This document shows, one piece after another, positions 8,306 through 17,434 of a stretch of DNA of 64,000 nt. The DNA is taken from NCBI RefSeq assembly GCF_003112515.1, contig NZ_BEVZ01000004.1, positions 372,001 to 436,000 on the forward strand. The letters are read 5' to 3'. Source of the stretch: Streptomyces fragilis (lineage in GTDB: Bacteria; Actinomycetota; Actinomycetes; Streptomycetales; Streptomycetaceae). Each line of letters starts with the position of its first letter. Positions within the stretch are counted from its first letter, which is position 1. The position numbers were made by a program, and so were the translations under genes. A model generated the notes under the pieces. It ran no database searches. It was not told the DNA's origin and saw only the letters and a list, made by a program, of their open reading frames with translations.

Positions 8306-9064
8306 ATGCTGGCTGCTGAACGGCGTGAGCACCTGCTGGGGCTGCTCGCCCGCACGGGGAAGATCGTGGCCAAGGAGGTCGCCGCCGAGCTGGGCATCTC
8401 CGAGGACAGCGTGCGGCGTGATCTGCGGGAGCTCGCCGCCGAGGGGCTCTGTCAGCGCGTGTACGGCGGCGCGCTGCCCGCGTCACCTGCCGTCGTGGAC
8501 TACGACGCGCGGCAGTCGGTGGCACCGGACGGCAAGCGGAAGGTCGCCTCGGTCGCCGCGGGGCTGGTGCGGCCGGGCGGTTCGGTGATCCTCGACGGGG
8601 GCACCACCGCCCTCGCCGTCGCGCGGGCGCTGCCGAGGGACCTCGACTGCACTGTCATCACGCACAGTCCGACGATCGCCGCGGCGCTGCTGGAGCATCC
8701 GGGGGCGGAGCTCTTCCTGCTCGGGGGGCGCGTCTTCAAGCACTCGGCGGTGACCTGTGGGGCCGTCGCGGTCGAGGCGGCGCAGAACGTCTCCGCCGAC
8801 CTCTGCCTGCTCGGCGTCACCGGGGTGCATCCCGAGGCGGGGCTGACCACGGGGGACGCGGAGGAGGCGGCGATGAAGCGTGCCCTGGCGGCGAGGGCCG
8901 CGGACACCTACGTCCTCGCCTCGTCGGAGAAGATCGGTACGGCCTCGCAGTACCGGGTCCTGGGGTGGGAGAAGGTGAGCGGGTTGATCACCGATGCCGA
9001 CCCGCGCGACGCGGTGGTCGAGCGGGTCGGGGAGTTGGGGGTGGAGGTGTTGGCAGCGGGCTGA
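8306..9064 (+). CDS. DeoR/GlpR family transcriptional regulator
   Basis: A 252-residue regulator. Residues 1-57 are a DeoR winged helix (RREHLLGLLARTGKIVAKEVAAELGISEDSVRRDL). The rest is a DeoRC sensor of the sugar-phosphate isomerase-like type with VILDGGTTALAVARAL, VITHSPTIA, LLGGRV and the usual late Asp-rich/SSEK segment. Such regulators generally sense a phosphorylated sugar or nucleoside. GGAAGG lies 7 bases before the ATG. It is divergent from the DUF4406-NUDIX operon across only 48 bases, so it is the obvious candidate regulator of that operon and of itself. Confidence 0.93.
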   Translation: MLAAERREHLLGLLARTGKIVAKEVAAELGISEDSVRRDLRELAAEGLCQRVYGGALPASPAVVDYDARQSVAPDGKRKVASVAAGLVRPGGSVILDGGTTALAVARALPRDLDCTVITHSPTIAAALLEHPGAELFLLGGRVFKHSAVTCGAVAVEAAQNVSADLCLLGVTGVHPEAGLTTGDAEEAAMKRALAARAADTYVLASSEKIGTASQYRVLGWEKVSGLITDADPRDAVVERVGELGVEVLAAG

Positions 9065-9257
9065 CTCCCGCTCGCGCGGCCACCGACAGGGGCGCACGGC
9101 AGTCGGCCTCGCCCGGAGATGGGCGAGCGTGTCGCGTCAGGCGTACGCGCGTGCAGGGCGCATCACCGGTGAGCCGGCGTATCTCCCGGCCGTGCAGTAC
9201 GGCGTGGTGGGCACTCGGCGACCCGGTGTGGGCGGAGGCGCCCGGTGCTCCATGCTG

Positions 9258-9449
9258 CTACGGGGCGGTGAGGCCGAGGAACGCCGTCCAGGCGGCGGGG
9301 GTGAGGGCGAGCCCTTCGCGGGCGGTGTCCTTCGAGTCGCGGACGTGGACGGTGGTCGGGGAGAGCGCCACCTCCAGGCATTCACCGCCCTCGTTGCCGC
9401 TGTAACTGCTCTTGCACCAGCGGAGTTCGACTGCCGTCTCGTCGGTCAC
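9258..9449 (-). CDS. DUF397 domain protein
   Basis: A 63-residue protein of the DUF397 family, recognised by WCKSSYSGNEGGECLEVA and VRDSKD. In Streptomyces these small proteins nearly always sit beside a WhiJ-like regulator and are thought to modulate it (WhiJ/AbaA-type systems affecting development and antibiotic production). The GTG start overlaps the regulator's TGA by four bases, so production of the two is coupled. Confidence 0.92.
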   Translation of the reverse strand: MTDETAVELRWCKSSYSGNEGGECLEVALSPTTVHVRDSKDTAREGLALTPAAWTAFLGLTAP

Positions 9450-10288
9450 TGGTCCCCCATGATGTTCGCGATCAGCGCGATGGACTCGTGGGGAGTGAGT
9501 GCCTGCGCCCTGATCGTTCCGTAGCGTGCCGCCAGAATACGGACTTCCTCGGATGCCACCAGGAGGCTGCCGTGCGCCTGGGTTTCCACGTAGGCGACCT
9601 GTGGCTTGCCCTTCGGGGTCAGCAGCACGAAGGGGCCGCCCATGCCGGCGTGCTCGTATCGCTCGGTCGGCATCACCTGCAGCGAGATGTTGCGGCACCG
9701 ACCGAGGTCCAGGAGCTTCTGCAGTTGCTCCTTGTGGACTGCTCGGCCCCCGAGGGGGCGGCGGAGCGCACCCTCCTCGATGACGGCGGTGACCATGGGC
9801 GGGGGCCAGTGGCCGAGGATCTCCTGCCGGGCGAGGCGTGAGGCCACGCGGCGCTCGATGGTCTCGTCGTCGAGCAGAGGCGTGCGCATCTCGTAGAGGG
9901 CGCGGGCTCGGCGTTCGGTCTGGAACAGGCCGGGGACGTCATGGTTGTTGTAGAAGTCGATGGCGACCGCGCTCGCCTCCAGCCGGGCGTAGTCACGGAA
10001 CCAGGCCGGGTGGCGGACCCGGGACTTGGCCCGGGCGCTCTCCACCTCGTCCGCTGTCGCACTCAACAGACCGCCGGCGGACAGGAGTTCGTCGGCGGCG
10101 GTCAGGAACTCCCGCTGCGGGGTACGGCGGCCCCGTTCCAGGGAGGAGATCAGGTCCTCGCTGTATCCGAGGCGGTCGCCCAGGTCGCGCTGGGTGAGAC
10201 CGGCTCGTTCCCGCAGGAGCTTGAGCTGTCGGCCGACCGCGCGGAACAGCTCCTCGTACGGCTCGGGTTCGTCCGTCCCGTGGGTCAT
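9446..10288 (-). CDS. WhiJ-like helix-turn-helix regulator (XRE, DUF5753 type)
   Basis: A 280-residue regulator. An XRE helix-turn-helix (about residues 12-70: LKLLRERAGLTQRDLGDRLGYSEDLISSLERG) is followed by the long all-helical sensor usually called DUF5753 (VPGLFQTERRARALYE, then the ending strand region with HAGMGGPFVLLT). This family, with DUF397 partners, is expanded in Streptomyces and represses development or antibiotic genes. A GTG nine bases upstream (10297) is an alternative start: a GGAAGG motif is 3 bases before that GTG and 12 before the ATG. It is divergent from the ATPase gene 10398. Confidence 0.88.
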   Translation of the reverse strand: MTHGTDEPEPYEELFRAVGRQLKLLRERAGLTQRDLGDRLGYSEDLISSLERGRRTPQREFLTAADELLSAGGLLSATADEVESARAKSRVRHPAWFRDYARLEASAVAIDFYNNHDVPGLFQTERRARALYEMRTPLLDDETIERRVASRLARQEILGHWPPPMVTAVIEEGALRRPLGGRAVHKEQLQKLLDLGRCRNISLQVMPTERYEHAGMGGPFVLLTPKGKPQVAYVETQAHGSLLVASEEVRILAARYGTIRAQALTPHESIALIANIMGDQ

Positions 10289-10397
10289 CGACGCCACCGC
10301 CCTTCCACCCGACAGGCCGTACCCGTCACGTGCCACGTCCGCACGGCGTCGCCTGTACCGGCCGTCGTCCTCCCCAGCGTAGGTCGCGGCGGCCACT

Positions 10398-10853
10398 GTG
10401 AGTCACATGGTTCTGGAAACTCCCACCCGGAAGCGGTGGGCACAGTTGTTCAGCGGAACGCCCCGTGGGGCGCGGCTCGCGAGGCTGCTCGCCGTGCGTC
10501 AACTGGAGTTGTGGGGGTGGCCGTCGTCGTCGGCGGCGGGTGAGGCGGCAGAGCTGGTGGTGGCGGAGCTGGCGAGCAACGCCGTCACACATGGTCATGT
10601 CCCGGGGCGTGGGTTCCGGCTGCGGCTGGAGGTCGAGGGGTCGGAGTCGGGCCTGCTGGTCGTGTCCGTGGACGACGCGCGGGGTGAGCGGCTGCCGGAG
10701 CCGAGGGTGCCGGAGGGTGAGGACACGGGGCGGGGGCTGGTGCTGGTCCAGGCGCTCGCGGTCGCTTGGGGGTGGCGGCTGCGGCCGCCTTCCGGGAAGA
10801 CGGTGTGGGCGGTGTGCGCGAAGGGAGGCGGCTCGTCGAGCGGTGGAGGATGA
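10398..10853 (+). CDS. Anti-sigma-type ATP-binding protein (HATPase_c, RsbW-like)
   Basis: A 151-residue GHKL ATPase domain. The N box is ELASNAVTHG (about residues 57-66), a VDD segment marks the G1 region, and the G2 region is GRGLVLVQALA. In Streptomyces such proteins are anti-sigma factors or accompany WhiJ/DUF397 modules, completing the classical triad here. The GTG at 10398 and ATG at 10407 are both possible starts; the ATP-binding fold is unaffected. It converges on the initiator tRNA, separated by a bidirectional-looking hairpin. Confidence 0.85.
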   Translation: MSHMVLETPTRKRWAQLFSGTPRGARLARLLAVRQLELWGWPSSSAAGEAAELVVAELASNAVTHGHVPGRGFRLRLEVEGSESGLLVVSVDDARGERLPEPRVPEGEDTGRGLVLVQALAVAWGWRLRPPSGKTVWAVCAKGGGSSSGGG

Positions 10854-10902
10854 CGGGATGGCGCAGCAGAGCGACCACCGGGGCCCCGCGGGTGGGGAAA
10901 CG

Positions 10903-10939
10903 CTCAGGGCCGGAACCCTGGAAGGATTCCGGCCCTGAG
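10903..10939. terminator. Bidirectional hairpin between ATPase gene and tRNA
   Basis: Perfect 13-bp stem CTCAGGGCCGGAA (10903-10915) with its complement (10927-10939) and an 11-base loop. Placed to end both the plus-strand ATPase transcript and the minus-strand tRNA. Confidence 0.8.
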
Positions 10940-10946
10940 TCTTCAG

Positions 10947-11020
10947 TAGCGGGGACAGGATTTGAACCTGCGACCTCTGGGTTATGAGCCCAGCGAGCTA
11001 CCGAGCTGCTCCACCCCGCG
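10947..11020 (-). tRNA. Initiator tRNA-fMet (anticodon CAU)
   Basis: A 74-base tRNA on the minus strand. The acceptor begins CGCGGGG (11020-11014), with C1 facing T72, so the first pair is unpaired as required for initiators. The anticodon stem ends in three G-C pairs (TGGG-CTCATAA-CCCA), which distinguishes an initiator from an elongator. CCA is not encoded. Confidence 0.95.
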
Positions 11021-11186
11021 TCGTTGTTCCTTGACCGTACGGCATGACCAGAGGAATAGCGAATCGGTAAGGGGACGGTATAGGGGTGGTGTGGGGTGCT
11101 GCCCGCCATCGGGTGGGTCAACTTGGCGTGCGGCGTGGGTCGTTCGCCGTGAGCAAGGTGCCGCACGGACAGCGGGCGCCCCGCCG

Positions 11187-11855
11187 TCAGGACGCTGCGC
11201 AGCGCTCGCGGAGGAGCTCGACGCCGTCGCCCTCCAGATCGTCGAGACAGGCCCTTCTCCCGGTCATGGCCATCGTCAGGGCCAAGGTGGTACCGGACAC
11301 GAGCGCACCGGAGCCGGTCCTGAAGGGCCCGTCGTTCGCGACGAGTCGCAGGCCGCCGATCCGTCCCTTGGCGACGACCACGAGATCCGAGGCCCGGTAG
11401 TACTCGGCCACCCGCGTGACCACGTCGATCGGGTAGTCACGCTTGATGCCCAGCGGACGCCGGATGTCCTCGCCGTGCACGATCGTCTCGCCCAGCATCG
11501 CGACGACGGGGAGGGGAGGCTTGGTCGTGCTGGGGACCGCCTTCCGGAACCGCTCGTGTGTCTCCGCCGGGCTCGCTCCGAGCTGCTCGGCCAGCCGCAC
11601 GGCCACCTGCTTGTCGAAGTCGAAACGGCAGCGGATCACCCCTGCCATCCAGCGCACGGGGTTGAGGCTCGCCCCCGCGGTGAGGTGCGCCAGCACCTCG
11701 CGCACGGTGAGTCCGGCGCACAGAGAGGGCGTCTCCCACCGGTCGTCGGACAGCTCCGCCAGATCGGCCGCCAGTGCCGCGCGCTCGGCGTGGATCAGGG
11801 GCCACGAGGTCGCGGATCCCGGGCTGCGATCCGTTGAGGGCTTCGACGCAGTCAT
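11187..11855 (-). CDS. Maleylpyruvate-isomerase family (mycothiol-dependent/DinB-like) protein
   Basis: A 222-residue protein of the MDMPI_N/DinB fold: four-helix bundle with a conserved SLCAGLTVREVLAHLTAG (first metal His) and a later AMLGETIVHGEDIRRPLG (second His region). Actinobacterial members transfer or use mycothiol, but most have no known substrate. A GGAGA site precedes the ATG at 11855. It stands alone; the DUF6892-like gene follows in the same direction after a gap with no clear signal. Confidence 0.85.
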   Translation of the reverse strand: MTASKPSTDRSPGSATSWPLIHAERAALAADLAELSDDRWETPSLCAGLTVREVLAHLTAGASLNPVRWMAGVIRCRFDFDKQVAVRLAEQLGASPAETHERFRKAVPSTTKPPLPVVAMLGETIVHGEDIRRPLGIKRDYPIDVVTRVAEYYRASDLVVVAKGRIGGLRLVANDGPFRTGSGALVSGTTLALTMAMTGRRACLDDLEGDGVELLRERCAAS

Positions 11856-11934
11856 ACGGACGGGTCTCCTGTCGTGAGTCGTGCGCGCAGTGCACCACCG
11901 CCCCTGGCCAGGCCTCGTGCGGCCAGGGACGGCG

Positions 11935-12363
11935 TCAGTCCGCGGCTATGCCGCGGGCGGTCAGGACGTCCTGCAGTTCGGGGCTCAGGAACTCCGAGCC
12001 GATGACGCGCCGGAGGTTGGGGAGCAGCGCGAGGTCGTCCAGGGAGGCGACGTCGAACAGGTCGTCCTCGCCGTCCCAGATCGGGGCGCACTCCTGGTAC
12101 ACCTGGAGGCCGCCGTCCATGCAGAGCTCCTCCACGCCGGCCAGGAGGTCGTCGTCGAGGTGCAGTGAGGCGAAGTGGTCGCGCGCCTCGGGCACCACCT
12201 TGTAGGCCAGGCCGTGCCGCTGGGCGTAGTCGTACGCGTCGTTGCCCAGGCCCTTCTGCCGCAGCAGGTCCACGAGGTGGAACGGCGGGGTCAGGGTCTC
12301 GTCGGTGTACATCAACTGCTCGATGACGAGGAGCTTGAAGTTGAAGTCCTTGAACTGGGCCAT
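11935..12363 (-). CDS. Conserved small protein (DUF6892-like)
   Basis: A 142-residue acidic protein starting MAQFKDFNFKLLVIEQLMY, which resembles the family I know as DUF6892; the number is from memory. The central part is rich in Asp/Glu and Leu (HLDDDLLAGVEELCMDGG, then DLALLPNLRRVIGSEF). It looks like an immunity/leucine-rich-type protein but shows no catalytic motif. Length and start agree with the family pattern. It lies between unrelated single genes. Confidence 0.6.
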   Translation of the reverse strand: MAQFKDFNFKLLVIEQLMYTDETLTPPFHLVDLLRQKGLGNDAYDYAQRHGLAYKVVPEARDHFASLHLDDDLLAGVEELCMDGGLQVYQECAPIWDGEDDLFDVASLDDLALLPNLRRVIGSEFLSPELQDVLTARGIAAD

Positions 12364-12472
12364 GGGATCACCGTAGGTGACGGCACTGACAGTCACGGCG
12401 GGCAGGGGGAAGCGGGCAGCGGACACGGGCGCACGGTGACCACTGCCCACCCGTGGTGGGACCTGGTTCCGC

Positions 12473-12832
12473 CTAGGCCGAGACGTGCTTGCGGTACGCC
12501 GGTCCGAGGTCGCGTATGTCCACGCTGGCGTGCACCGTCACGTCGGGCACGGGCTTCACCCGCGTCCGGAGGAGGGCGAGGACGGCCTGGCTCAGCTCCG
12601 TCTTGACCTCGTCGGTGCGGCCCGGCAGGAGCGTGATCTCGACGTGCACCACCGCGTGTCCGGGCGCCCCTTCGGCGACGTACGTCTCCTCGACGCGGCG
12701 GAAGCGGGTCTTGCAGTTGCCGACGGCGGTCCTGGCGATGTCGGCGGTGAGCGGATGCAGTTCGCGTGCGAAGCCGTGACGGTCGAAGGCGTCGGTCAGC
12801 GAGTCGGAGTAGTCCACGGTGATGTGCGGCAT
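12473..12832 (-). CDS. 5-carboxymethyl-2-hydroxymuconate isomerase family (tautomerase fold)
   Basis: A 119-residue protein of the HpcD/CHMI family, tautomerase superfamily. After Met removal the N-terminal proline (MPHITVDYSD) would be the general base. Charged residues and the TLLPGRTDEVKTELSQAV helix match the family. Classical CHMI acts in homoprotocatechuate degradation, but no other gene of that pathway is nearby, so the substrate here is unknown. A GGGAGC site lies just upstream of the ATG. Confidence 0.82.
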   Translation of the reverse strand: MPHITVDYSDSLTDAFDRHGFARELHPLTADIARTAVGNCKTRFRRVEETYVAEGAPGHAVVHVEITLLPGRTDEVKTELSQAVLALLRTRVKPVPDVTVHASVDIRDLGPAYRKHVSA

Positions 12833-13057
12833 CGGGCGCTCCCGGTCGGGGTCTTGGAGCCTCGGAGGCTTGGGGCTCCGAAGGCCTGGCGGCTTGCGGG
12901 ACGGGGTCCTGGTCATCCTCGCGTACGGCGGCGAGGGCGGGATGAGCTTCCGCCGCTGTACCGAGGCGCCGTGAGCACTCGGCCCGGCCGCACCGGGCAG
13001 GACACGGCGCCACATCGGGCAGGGCACGGCGCCGCGCATGGTGACCCGAAGCACCGG

Positions 13058-14320
13058 TCAGTACAGCGGGAAGGCCCAGCCGCCCGGGTACGAGGGTTCG
13101 CGGTCGCCGCGGAAGGCGGCCGAGGCGAGGGAGAGCGCACCGGGCCGGAGTTCCTCGACCAGGCCGGCGGCCGCGAGGGCGGTCAGGGTGGTGCCGCCGA
13201 GGTGGACGGCGCCGAGTGCCGCCGCGTCCAGCCGCAGGTCGGCGGGGGCGGTCGTGGGTTCGCAGACGGCGTCGCCGGCACCGCCCTGCTCGGCCAGCAA
13301 CCGGTGACGGCCGGTGTTCCAAGGGCAGAAGTCGTCCCGCACGTCGAGGACGAGGTCGAGCGGGACGCTGTAACCGCGGGCCGCCAGGGCCCGGTCGACG
13401 TCGACGGTGCGCAGCCACAGGCGGTCCACCGGCGTGGACCGGACCGCGCGCGGCTCGGCCAGCAGGTGCGGCAGGGGCTCGTCCACGGCGCCCTCGTAGT
13501 CGATCCAGGTGACGAGGTCGACGCCGGCGAGGAAGCGCCACAGCGCCGCGTACGACTGGCGCGTGCACGCTGCCAGTTCCACCACCTGGAGCACCCCGGC
13601 GCTGCCGCCGAGTCCGTCCGGCGTCTCGGTGTGACGGTAGAGCGCGTAGCCGGTGGCCCGCCCGTCCTGTTCCTGGTGCACCGCGTAGCGGAGGGAGGTC
13701 GCGCCGCCGCGACGGTGGGGGTGGTCGGCGAGGCGCACGGCCCAGTGGGCCGCCTCGCGGTCGGGCCATCCGGTCGTGACGGCGCGGACCTCGTCGTAGA
13801 CCTTCTCGACGAAGGGACGGGCCTGGTCGGCGGGGCGCAACCGGACGGTTCCGTCGCCGAAGTCGGTGGTGGGGCGGAAACGCATTGCGCGCCGGTCGCA
13901 GCGGATGCGGTTGCCGGTCGTAGCGGGGCCGTAGCCGTACCGGCCGTAGATGCCGGCCTCGGAGGGGCGGAGGGCGGCGATGGGCTCACGCCGCTGCTCG
14001 TGGAGGTCGGTGAGCTGGGCGCGCATCATGGCGGTGAGGAGCCCGCGGCGGCGGTGCGTCGGGGCGACGCCCACGGACGCGATGCCCGCCACGGGGACGG
14101 TCCCCCCGGGGACGGTGAGCGTCCGGCTGTAGACGGAGGCTCCGGCGATCGGCTCGCCCTCGTCGAAGGCTGCCAGGGTGCGGGAGAGGTCCGTCGCCGC
14201 TCGCTGGTCGGCCAGCTCCTGCTCCGACCGGTCCAGGCCGTAGGTGTCGGCGATCATGCGGGCCCAGGGGGTGAACTCCTGCTCCGTCACGGGGCGGAGC
14301 GCGAACTGAGAAGCATGCAT
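13058..14320 (-). CDS. Eis-like GNAT N-acetyltransferase
   Basis: A 420-residue enhanced-intracellular-survival (Eis) family enzyme: an N-terminal GNAT with acetyl-CoA loop (VGVAPTHRRRGLLTAMM, residues about 83-100), a second GNAT-like domain, and a C-terminal SCP-type domain. Eis proteins acetylate amines, including aminoglycosides, and use the C-terminal carboxylate of an aromatic residue as base; this protein ends in PLY. Typical length is about 400-410. The ATG is 10 bases into the minus-strand region after the kinase. The natural substrate is not predictable. Confidence 0.88.
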   Translation of the reverse strand: MHASQFALRPVTEQEFTPWARMIADTYGLDRSEQELADQRAATDLSRTLAAFDEGEPIAGASVYSRTLTVPGGTVPVAGIASVGVAPTHRRRGLLTAMMRAQLTDLHEQRREPIAALRPSEAGIYGRYGYGPATTGNRIRCDRRAMRFRPTTDFGDGTVRLRPADQARPFVEKVYDEVRAVTTGWPDREAAHWAVRLADHPHRRGGATSLRYAVHQEQDGRATGYALYRHTETPDGLGGSAGVLQVVELAACTRQSYAALWRFLAGVDLVTWIDYEGAVDEPLPHLLAEPRAVRSTPVDRLWLRTVDVDRALAARGYSVPLDLVLDVRDDFCPWNTGRHRLLAEQGGAGDAVCEPTTAPADLRLDAAALGAVHLGGTTLTALAAAGLVEELRPGALSLASAAFRGDREPSYPGGWAFPLY

Positions 14321-14474
14321 CGCACATGTCTACAACACGATCGCGTCGCATCGGCGGCGAGGGACGGGCCGGACCTTACCCCCGGCTGATCGTGCGTTTG
14401 GCGGCGTCACGGGACGGCCGTCGGCCGCCTGGGCCGGGTCAGCGGCCTCAGCCCGGTCGGCCGCCACGGCCGCC

Positions 14475-16031
14475 TCAGCCGCGGCCCTTCTGCGGCGCGG
14501 CGGGCTCGGTCTGGTCGGTCGGATCGGCCTGGTCCGGGCTGTCCGGCGTGGTCGTCGGCGTCTCGGCGGGCTCGTCCGCGGGGGTGGGGGCGGTGCTCGG
14601 GGAGGTGGGGGCCTCGGAGTCCGCACGGCCTTCGCCGCCGCGGGGGCCGTTGCCGGCGTTGCCGCCGTCGGGTCCCTTGCCGCCCTTGCCGCTCTTGCCG
14701 CCCTTGGCGGTGTCGCGGCCTTCGGCGGGGTGGTCCTTCTTGGGGCCGTGGCCCTCCGCGTCCCGGTCCGCGGCCGCCGCCTTGCCCCTCTCCGCCTTGC
14801 GGCCGGTGGAGCCCATCGGGTTGGCGGCCGGGAGGGCGTACGAGACGGTCGGGGGGACCTGGCCGGAGTCGCCGGCGCCCTCGGCGGCGGCTGCGTCGCC
14901 GGTGCTCGTGTCGTCGGAGGGGCGGTGGGCCGGCGGCGCCGCGGCGGAGGCGCGGTTGTCGTCGTCGGCGCCGCTGGTGTCGGGGGCGAGGGCGACGGTC
15001 GCGCCGAGGGCCACGGAGAGGGCGGCGAGTGCGGTGCCCACCGCCAGGCGGCGGCCGGGGCGACGGCGAGGACCGGCCGGGAGGGGGGCGGACCGGGTGA
15101 CCGCGGCGTCCGCCCGCGCGGACCGCACGGGGAACACCAGGTCCGTCGACGGCGGGACGGGCACCGGGGCCGCCGCGGGGGTGCCGCCGGCGGCCAGGGC
15201 GGCGAGGGTCTTCGCGCAGTGGGCCGCGTCGGGGCGGGCTCCGGGGTCCAGGTGGGTCATGGTTTGGAGGAGGGCGACGAGGTCCGGGGAGAGCCAGGTG
15301 GGGATCAGCGGCGGGCGGTGGAGGCGGGCTATCGCGGCCTCGAGGGGGGTTCCCTGGTACTCCGTCCTCCCGGTGAGGCACTCGAGGAGCACCAGCCCGA
15401 GGGCGTAGACGTCCGTGGCGGGCCCGATGCTCTTGCCCTCGACCTGCTCGGGGGCGAGGTAGGCGGCGGTGCCGGTCAGGGCGTCGGGGGCCGTGTGACG
15501 GGTGGCGTCGACGAAGCGGGCGATGCCGAAGTCGGCCAGGTGGGGCGCGCCGGCGGCGGTGTCGAGCAGGACGTTGGAGGGCTTGACGTCGCGGTGCACG
15601 ATGCCGGAGCGGTGGACGTGGGCGAGCGCCTGGGCGAGGGCGGCTCCCAGGTCGGCGACCCGTCGCTGGGGCAGGGCCCCGCCCTCGAGGAGGTCCCGCA
15701 GCGTGGGACCGTCGACCAGCTCCATCACCAGGAAGGCGCGGCCGTCGTGGCGGCCCATGTCGTAGACGGTGACGAGGCCCGGGCCCTGCAGGCCCGCGAG
15801 GAGGACGGCTTCGGCGGCGAGGCAGTCCTCGGTGTGGTGGTCCGCACCCGGACGGAAGACCTTGACGGCCACGGGCCTCTGCAGGCGGGTGTCGACGCCC
15901 TTGTAGACGTCGGCCATGCCGCCCATCCCGATCTTCTCCTCCAGCTGATATCGGTCACAGAGGAGATGGGTGGTCCAGGGATCCGCCGATGCCTGTGCGA
16001 TAGGCATGGCTGCAGAGGGGCTGGCCTTCAT
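14475..16031 (-). CDS. Serine/threonine protein kinase, membrane-anchored
   Basis: A 518-residue eukaryotic-type kinase. The glycine loop is IGMGGMADVYKG (about 34-45), the catalytic Lys is in VAVKVF, the active site is HRDVKPSN, and DFGIARF starts the activation segment; APEQ follows. A single membrane helix (about 328-348) separates it from an extracytoplasmic tail of about 160 residues, rich in Gly, Lys, Pro and Thr, with no PASTA domain. Length and layout fit Streptomyces Pkn-type kinases. A later ATG (MPIAQAS) is an alternative start. Confidence 0.93.
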   Translation of the reverse strand: MKASPSAAMPIAQASADPWTTHLLCDRYQLEEKIGMGGMADVYKGVDTRLQRPVAVKVFRPGADHHTEDCLAAEAVLLAGLQGPGLVTVYDMGRHDGRAFLVMELVDGPTLRDLLEGGALPQRRVADLGAALAQALAHVHRSGIVHRDVKPSNVLLDTAAGAPHLADFGIARFVDATRHTAPDALTGTAAYLAPEQVEGKSIGPATDVYALGLVLLECLTGRTEYQGTPLEAAIARLHRPPLIPTWLSPDLVALLQTMTHLDPGARPDAAHCAKTLAALAAGGTPAAAPVPVPPSTDLVFPVRSARADAAVTRSAPLPAGPRRRPGRRLAVGTALAALSVALGATVALAPDTSGADDDNRASAAAPPAHRPSDDTSTGDAAAAEGAGDSGQVPPTVSYALPAANPMGSTGRKAERGKAAAADRDAEGHGPKKDHPAEGRDTAKGGKSGKGGKGPDGGNAGNGPRGGEGRADSEAPTSPSTAPTPADEPAETPTTTPDSPDQADPTDQTEPAAPQKGRG

Positions 16032-16415
16032 CTGGATCTCCGTTGCTGTCGCCGCGTGACCGGGCTCGGCTCTGGGCCGTGGCGATGCGGGTACCCCGAG
16101 GTCCGGTGTGATATCCGGACGAAGTCGGCGCGGCGCTGTCCCGTCCCCCGCTTCCCGCCCTCACCAGGACGTTGTCCGCCGGGCCCGACGGTAGGCTCCC
16201 GGTCGCCGACTGCCGTACGGGGAAAAAGAGTTGGACGGGGCGCGGGGCGCGGGGATACCTTGCCGTCGACCGTGACCTGCTGGAGGAGGTGAGACCCGTG
16301 AACGACGTTGTTTCGAGGTGGGTGCTCCCTCCTTCCGTCACGGTGTGCGACTGACCCAGGTGGTGTCGTCGGGAGCGCCTTCCTCCACCAAGGCACTTCC
16401 GAAAGGCGAACACCC

Positions 16416-17234
16416 ATGAGCACTGTGACCGTCACCCGCGCCGCGGAGGACCGGTGGGAGGCCGCGGCCGACGACGGGACCGTCGTCGGCCGGGGCGACG
16501 TCTCGCGCCGGCCCGACGGGCGGCTCTTCCTCAGCGTCGACGTGTGGCAGGACGCCGCCTTCGACCGGCTGGCCGCCGCGATGCTGGCGGAACTCCCCGC
16601 ACCGCTGCACACCCTCGTCGGCGACGAGGACCACGACCGCCGCTCCAGCTGGGAGCGGCTCGGCTTCACCGTCGGACGCCGTGAGCGGGCGTACGACCTG
16701 CCCACCGATCCGCGCGTGACGGGACTCGGCGCGGTGCCGCTCCCGGCGGGGGTGGCGATCCTGCCCGCCGGGGAGGCGGACGAGAGCCGGCTGCGCGCCC
16801 TGGACCGCGCGATCCGGGAGGAGGTCGGCGCCACGGTCGGCTGGCACACCATGCCGGCCGAGCTGGTGCCGGGCCCGCCCGGGGACACGGTGGTGGACCC
16901 GTCGAAGTACGCGGTGGCCGTCCGGGGCGGCACGCCCTCCGGCGCCGGAGGGGACGGCGGCGCGGCCGGAGGCGACGGCGGCGCGTACGTCGGGCTGGTC
17001 CGGGTGGTGCGGGTGCGCCGCCGGGCGCGGGTCGGGCTGATCGCGGTCCGGGCGGACGAGCGCCGGCGCGGGACCGGGCGGGCGCTGCTGGCCCACGCGC
17101 TGAACACGCTGGCCCGGGACGGCGTGAGCACCGCCTGGGCCGAGGTCGACGCGTCCAACACCGCGGCGCTCTCGCTGGTGGAAGGAGCGGGAGCGCGGCG
17201 GGCGGGAGCCTGTCTGGAGCTGGTGCGGCCTTGA
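16416..17234 (+). CDS. GNAT family acetyltransferase
   Basis: A 272-residue protein. The N-terminal half is divergent and carries a mutated acetyl-CoA site; the second half has the GNAT signature [30 protein letters not shown]. The region between them includes a Gly-rich loop ([16 protein letters not shown]) not expected in the fold, which may be a disordered insertion. GAAAGG lies 7 bases before the ATG. The same reading frame continues upstream, but the initiation site is well placed at 16416. The acceptor is unknown. Confidence 0.8.
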   Translation: MSTVTVTRAAEDRWEAAADDGTVVGRGDVSRRPDGRLFLSVDVWQDAAFDRLAAAMLAELPAPLHTLVGDEDHDRRSSWERLGFTVGRRERAYDLPTDPRVTGLGAVPLPAGVAILPAGEADESRLRALDRAIREEVGATVGWHTMPAELVPGPPGDTVVDPSKYAVAVRGGTPSGAGGDGGAAGGDGGAYVGLVRVVRVRRRARVGLIAVRADERRRGTGRALLAHALNTLARDGVSTAWAEVDASNTAALSLVEGAGARRAGACLELVRP

Positions 17235-17434
17235 CCTTCGTCCGTGACGGGGCGGAAGCCCTCGGTGCGGGGCCGCGCGCGGGCGCCGGTGAACGAAGCG
17301 GCCGCCACCGGGCAGACGAACGACCACCCGCACCGGCCGGGTCACGGCCCGGCCGGCCTGACCCCACCGCACCGCGCCTCACCTCATCCGACGGAACACA
17401 CAGAACACACGGAACCCTGGGAAAGCGAGACGTC

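Noticed and set aside
12841..13054. N-terminal extension of the carboxymethyl-hydroxymuconate isomerase-like ORF
   Set aside because: Removes the Met-Pro start needed for the tautomerase mechanism; the extension is low-complexity Pro/Arg sequence.
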